NCBI GenBank assembly: GCA_007126655.1
Contig: SLAV01000309.1
Coordinates: forward strand, 1-33,003
DNA from: Haloferula sp.
Lineage (GTDB): Bacteria > Verrucomicrobiota > Verrucomicrobiia > Verrucomicrobiales > Akkermansiaceae
Direction: 5' to 3'
Length of the DNA stretch: 33,003 nucleotides
A model generated the notes under the pieces. The model was given only the letters and a program-made list of their open reading frames with translations. It searched no databases and was not told the origin of the DNA. This document shows, in pieces, positions 30,706 to 33,003 of this stretch. Position 1 is the first letter of the stretch; each line of letters opens with the position of its first letter. A program made the translations under genes and the position numbers.

Positions 30706-33003
30706 AAACGAAAGACGCCCCCGTAGGCGTGGTCGTGAGACCACGGTCACCCGCCAAACGACGCACGCACCCCCTTGCCCTCGCCAGCAAGCCTGCGCTC
30801 GCAATCCTCGCCGTCCTCCTCCTCACCCCGCTCCACTCCCGCGCCGAATCCGGCACCCCCGCCACGCTCCGCGACGCCATCCAACATCTGGCAGAAATCC
30901 ACCCCGAAGCCTACCCTCGCGCTCCCGAATTCCTCGAACGCCTTGACGCCCTCGGCCCCGACCCCGCACCCGCCGATCTCGCCGCCCTGCGCCGCGAGGT
31001 CATGCTTGCCAACCCGCTCCTCGATTTCGACCGCATCCTACTCCTCGAACGCGCCGCCGACTCGCCCAAGCACCTCCCAAACAACTGGGAGGGAAACTCC
31101 AGCCTCACCCGTGCGGACGTCCGGAACCGCATCGCCATCCTCCACAACCTCCGCGGCGAACCACAACTCGAAACCCTCCTCGAACCATCGAACAAAAAAC
31201 TCATCACCGACCTCGAACTCCACCCCTCCGGCGAGCGCATCCTCTTTTCCAGCCTCGGCGAGCACAACCGCTGGCGCGTCTTCGAAATGCCGCTCGACGG
31301 CTCCACCCCGCCCGACACCCTCCCACTCATCAACGAGCCGGACGTCGACAACTACGAACCCTGCTACCTGCCCGACGGCAGGATCCTCTTCGTCTCCACC
31401 TCCACCTACACCGGCGTGCCCTGCGTCGGCGGCAGCTCGCACGTCGGCAACTTCCACCGCTACGACCCCGCCACCGGGAAAATCCGCCGCCTCACCTTCG
31501 ACCAGGAGCACAACTGGAACCCCGCTGTGCTCCACGACGGCCGCGTCATGTATCAACGCTGGGAATACACCGACCTGCCACACTCCAACTCCCGCATCCT
31601 CATGCAGATGAACCCGGACGGCACAAACCAATCCGAACTCTACGGCAGCAGCTCGTATTTCCCCAACTCGTTCTTCTACGCCCGCCCCATCCCCGGCCAC
31701 CCCACGCAGGTCATCGGCATCGTCACCGGCCACCACGGCGTCGCCCGCGCCGGCCGCCTCATGATCCTCGACCCCGCCATCAGCCGCACCGAGGCCGAAG
31801 GCGTCGTCCACGAATTCCCGCACCGCGGCCGCAAAGTCGAGCCGATCGTCCGCGACCGCCTCGTCGATGGTGTCTGGCCGCAATTCATCATGCCATGGCC
31901 GCTCGATGAAAACCACGTCATCGTCTCCGCCCGCCCCGGCCCCGACTCGCTGTGGGGCATCTACCTTGTCGATGCATTCGACAACATGACGCTCGTCCAC
32001 GAATCGCCCGGCAACTCGCTTTTCGAGCCGATCGCCCTGCATCCACGTCCCACCGCCCCCGTCATCCCCGACCGCGTCAACCTCGACCGCGCCGACGCCA
32101 CCGTCCTCCTCAGCGACATCTATCAGGGCCCGGGTCTCGAAGGCCTCCCGTCCGGCAGCGTCAAACAACTCCGCATCGTCGAAACCTACTTCAGCCCGCG
32201 CAATACCGGCGGCCTTTACGGTGCGCTCGGCATGGATGGCCCGTGGGACATCCGCCGCGTCCTCGGCACCGTGCCCGTCGAGGAAGACGGCTCCGCCCAC
32301 TTCACCATCCCCGCGCAGACGCCTGTATTCGTCCAGCCGCTCGACGCCGATGGCCAGGCCTTGCAGACGATGCGCAGTTGGTTCACCGGAATGCCCGGCG
32401 AGCGCGTCTCCTGCGTCGGCTGCCACGCCGGCATGCACGAGGCCCCTCCCGCCGCCATGGCCAGGGCCGCCCTGCGCGAGCCATCGTTCATCGAGCCCGG
32501 ATGGCACGCACCCACCCGCGGGTTCAACTTCGAGCGCGAAGTCCAGCCCGTGCTCGACCGCCACTGCACCCAGTGCCACTCCGGCCAGGACGCCCATGCC
32601 GCCCCGGACCTGAAGGGCGATCACCTGCTAGACGGCTGGTCCACCCAGATGTCCGGCAACGCCCGGCACAACGGGGGTAAATTCACCGCTTCCTACGCCG
32701 AACTCCACCGCTACATCCGCCGCCCCGGCATCGAGAGCGACATGCGAACCCTCAGCCCGATGGACTACCACTTCTCCACCACCGACCTCGGCCGCATGCT
32801 GCGCGACGGCCACCACGGCGTGGAACTCGACGCGGAATCCTTCGACCGCTTCGTCACGTGGGCCGATCTCAACACGCCCTTCCACGGCACCTGGCACGAA
32901 ATCGTCGGTAAGGATGGTGTCATGCCCCAGCTCGAGCGCGCCAACGAACTCCGCGAAATCTTCGCCCCCTCCGGACCCATCCCCGACTACGAAGCCATCC
33001 CCG
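30702..33003 (+). CDS. Hydrazine-synthase-alpha-like di-haem protein, copy 2 (3' partial)
   Basis: ATG 30702 overlaps the TGA of copy 1 as ATGA. The frame stays open to the window end, so about 767 residues are visible and the C-terminus is missing. It begins MKTKDAPVGVVVRPRSPAKR, encoded by the second palindromic repeat, then a signal core (ALAILAVLLLTPL) and a likely cleavage near SRA-ES. The family core is present: ANPLLDFDRILLLER near residue 105, YEPCYLPDGRILFVSTSTYTG, quoted as CYLPDGRILFVST, GSSSYFPNSFFYARPIPGHP as PNSFFYARPIPGHP, WGIYLVDAFDNM and VLGTVPVEEDGSAHF. Haem sites are C571-x2-C574-H575 and C622-x2-C625-H626, 51 residues apart. It is a tandem paralogue of copy 1 with clearly diverged sequence. 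Confidence 0.82.
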   Translation, partial: MKTKDAPVGVVVRPRSPAKRRTHPLALASKPALAILAVLLLTPLHSRAESGTPATLRDAIQHLAEIHPEAYPRAPEFLERLDALGPDPAPADLAALRREVMLANPLLDFDRILLLERAADSPKHLPNNWEGNSSLTRADVRNRIAILHNLRGEPQLETLLEPSNKKLITDLELHPSGERILFSSLGEHNRWRVFEMPLDGSTPPDTLPLINEPDVDNYEPCYLPDGRILFVSTSTYTGVPCVGGSSHVGNFHRYDPATGKIRRLTFDQEHNWNPAVLHDGRVMYQRWEYTDLPHSNSRILMQMNPDGTNQSELYGSSSYFPNSFFYARPIPGHPTQVIGIVTGHHGVARAGRLMILDPAISRTEAEGVVHEFPHRGRKVEPIVRDRLVDGVWPQFIMPWPLDENHVIVSARPGPDSLWGIYLVDAFDNMTLVHESPGNSLFEPIALHPRPTAPVIPDRVNLDRADATVLLSDIYQGPGLEGLPSGSVKQLRIVETYFSPRNTGGLYGALGMDGPWDIRRVLGTVPVEEDGSAHFTIPAQTPVFVQPLDADGQALQTMRSWFTGMPGERVSCVGCHAGMHEAPPAAMARAALREPSFIEPGWHAPTRGFNFEREVQPVLDRHCTQCHSGQDAHAAPDLKGDHLLDGWSTQMSGNARHNGGKFTASYAELHRYIRRPGIESDMRTLSPMDYHFSTTDLGRMLRDGHHGVELDAESFDRFVTWADLNTPFHGTWHEIVGKDGVMPQLERANELREIFAPSGPIPDYEAIP
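30719..30763 (+). repeat. 45-bp palindromic repeat, copy 2
   Basis: It matches copy 1 (28131-28175) at 43 of 45 bases and contains the same hairpin CGTGGTC-GTGA-GACCACG at 30728-30745. Here it lies fully inside the coding frame of the second HZS-alpha-like gene, 17 bases after its ATG, and its GTAG reads as Val-Gly rather than a stop. Confidence 0.85.

Noticed and set aside
28141-33003. Anammox hydrazine synthase
   Set aside because: Only alpha-like chains are present, without beta/gamma subunits or hydrazine dehydrogenase; the family is common in non-anammox bacteria.
1-33003. CRISPR arrays, tRNA/rRNA genes, insertion sequences or prophage
   Set aside because: No regularly spaced repeats, cloverleaf-like or rRNA sequence, transposase or phage genes were recognised on either strand.

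Overview
The window is GC-rich, densely packed bacterial chromosome, most likely from Verrucomicrobiota. The best taxonomic clue is the TGTTC-N4-GAACA palindrome in front of lexA, which is the LexA motif known from that phylum. Tat-exported Gfo/Idh/MocA oxidoreductases, c-type cytochromes of the hydrazine-synthase-alpha-like family, a LptE/BamD-type outer-membrane set and general absence of strong Shine-Dalgarno sites fit. I see no rRNA, tRNA, CRISPR array, transposase or phage gene.

Region 1 (1-954): the end of an unidentified membrane protein, two tight hairpins, and a small lipoprotein with a low-complexity tail. Region 2 (955-9643) is the most interesting part: a corrinoid-dependent methyl-transfer cluster. 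It has a sugar-porter MFS transporter, two URO-D-superfamily methyltransferases, a DxHxxG corrinoid protein, a RACE/RamA-like corrinoid reactivator, a DUF1638 protein, an AraC-type regulator and, divergently, a homocysteine S-methyltransferase that could make methionine the methyl sink. Genes overlap by ATGA or GTGA at several junctions. Two of the minus-strand units share a promoter-like element, GGTGYGWTTGTTTGGT read on the plus strand, with the same spacing to a CACAA(T/G) box. Region 3 (9830-11993): a sugar-phosphate isomerase/epimerase-type TIM barrel and a Tat-exported Gfo/Idh/MocA oxidoreductase. With the sugar porter, they suggest (inference only) that the methyl donor could be an O-methylated sugar or cyclitol.

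Region 4 (12054-15092): rpoN, preceded by an excellent sigma-54 (-24/-12) promoter and a 7-bp dyad, then a BamD-like and an LptE-like lipoprotein. Region 5 (15378-17389): a two-helix membrane protein and a second Tat-exported Gfo/Idh/MocA protein. Region 6 (17432-20256, minus): an isochorismatase-type cysteine hydrolase, an M20-type N-carbamoyl/allantoate amidohydrolase and an SDR, possibly a ureide or carbamoyl-compound catabolic unit. Region 7 (20506-24023): lexA with its operator, a YdjM-type membrane protein lacking the family's usual metal residues, and divergent zwf. Region 8 (24091-33003, plus): a YjgF/chorismatase-fold protein, a beta-propeller di-haem cytochrome with a TTG start, an aldo/keto reductase, and two tandem hydrazine-synthase-alpha-like di-haem proteins. 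The last runs off the window. A 45-bp palindromic repeat sits at the 5' end of both and is translated as part of, or just ahead of, their signal peptides.

Most other long open frames are shadows of these genes in high-GC sequence. Functions are family-level readings by eye; no database search was run.
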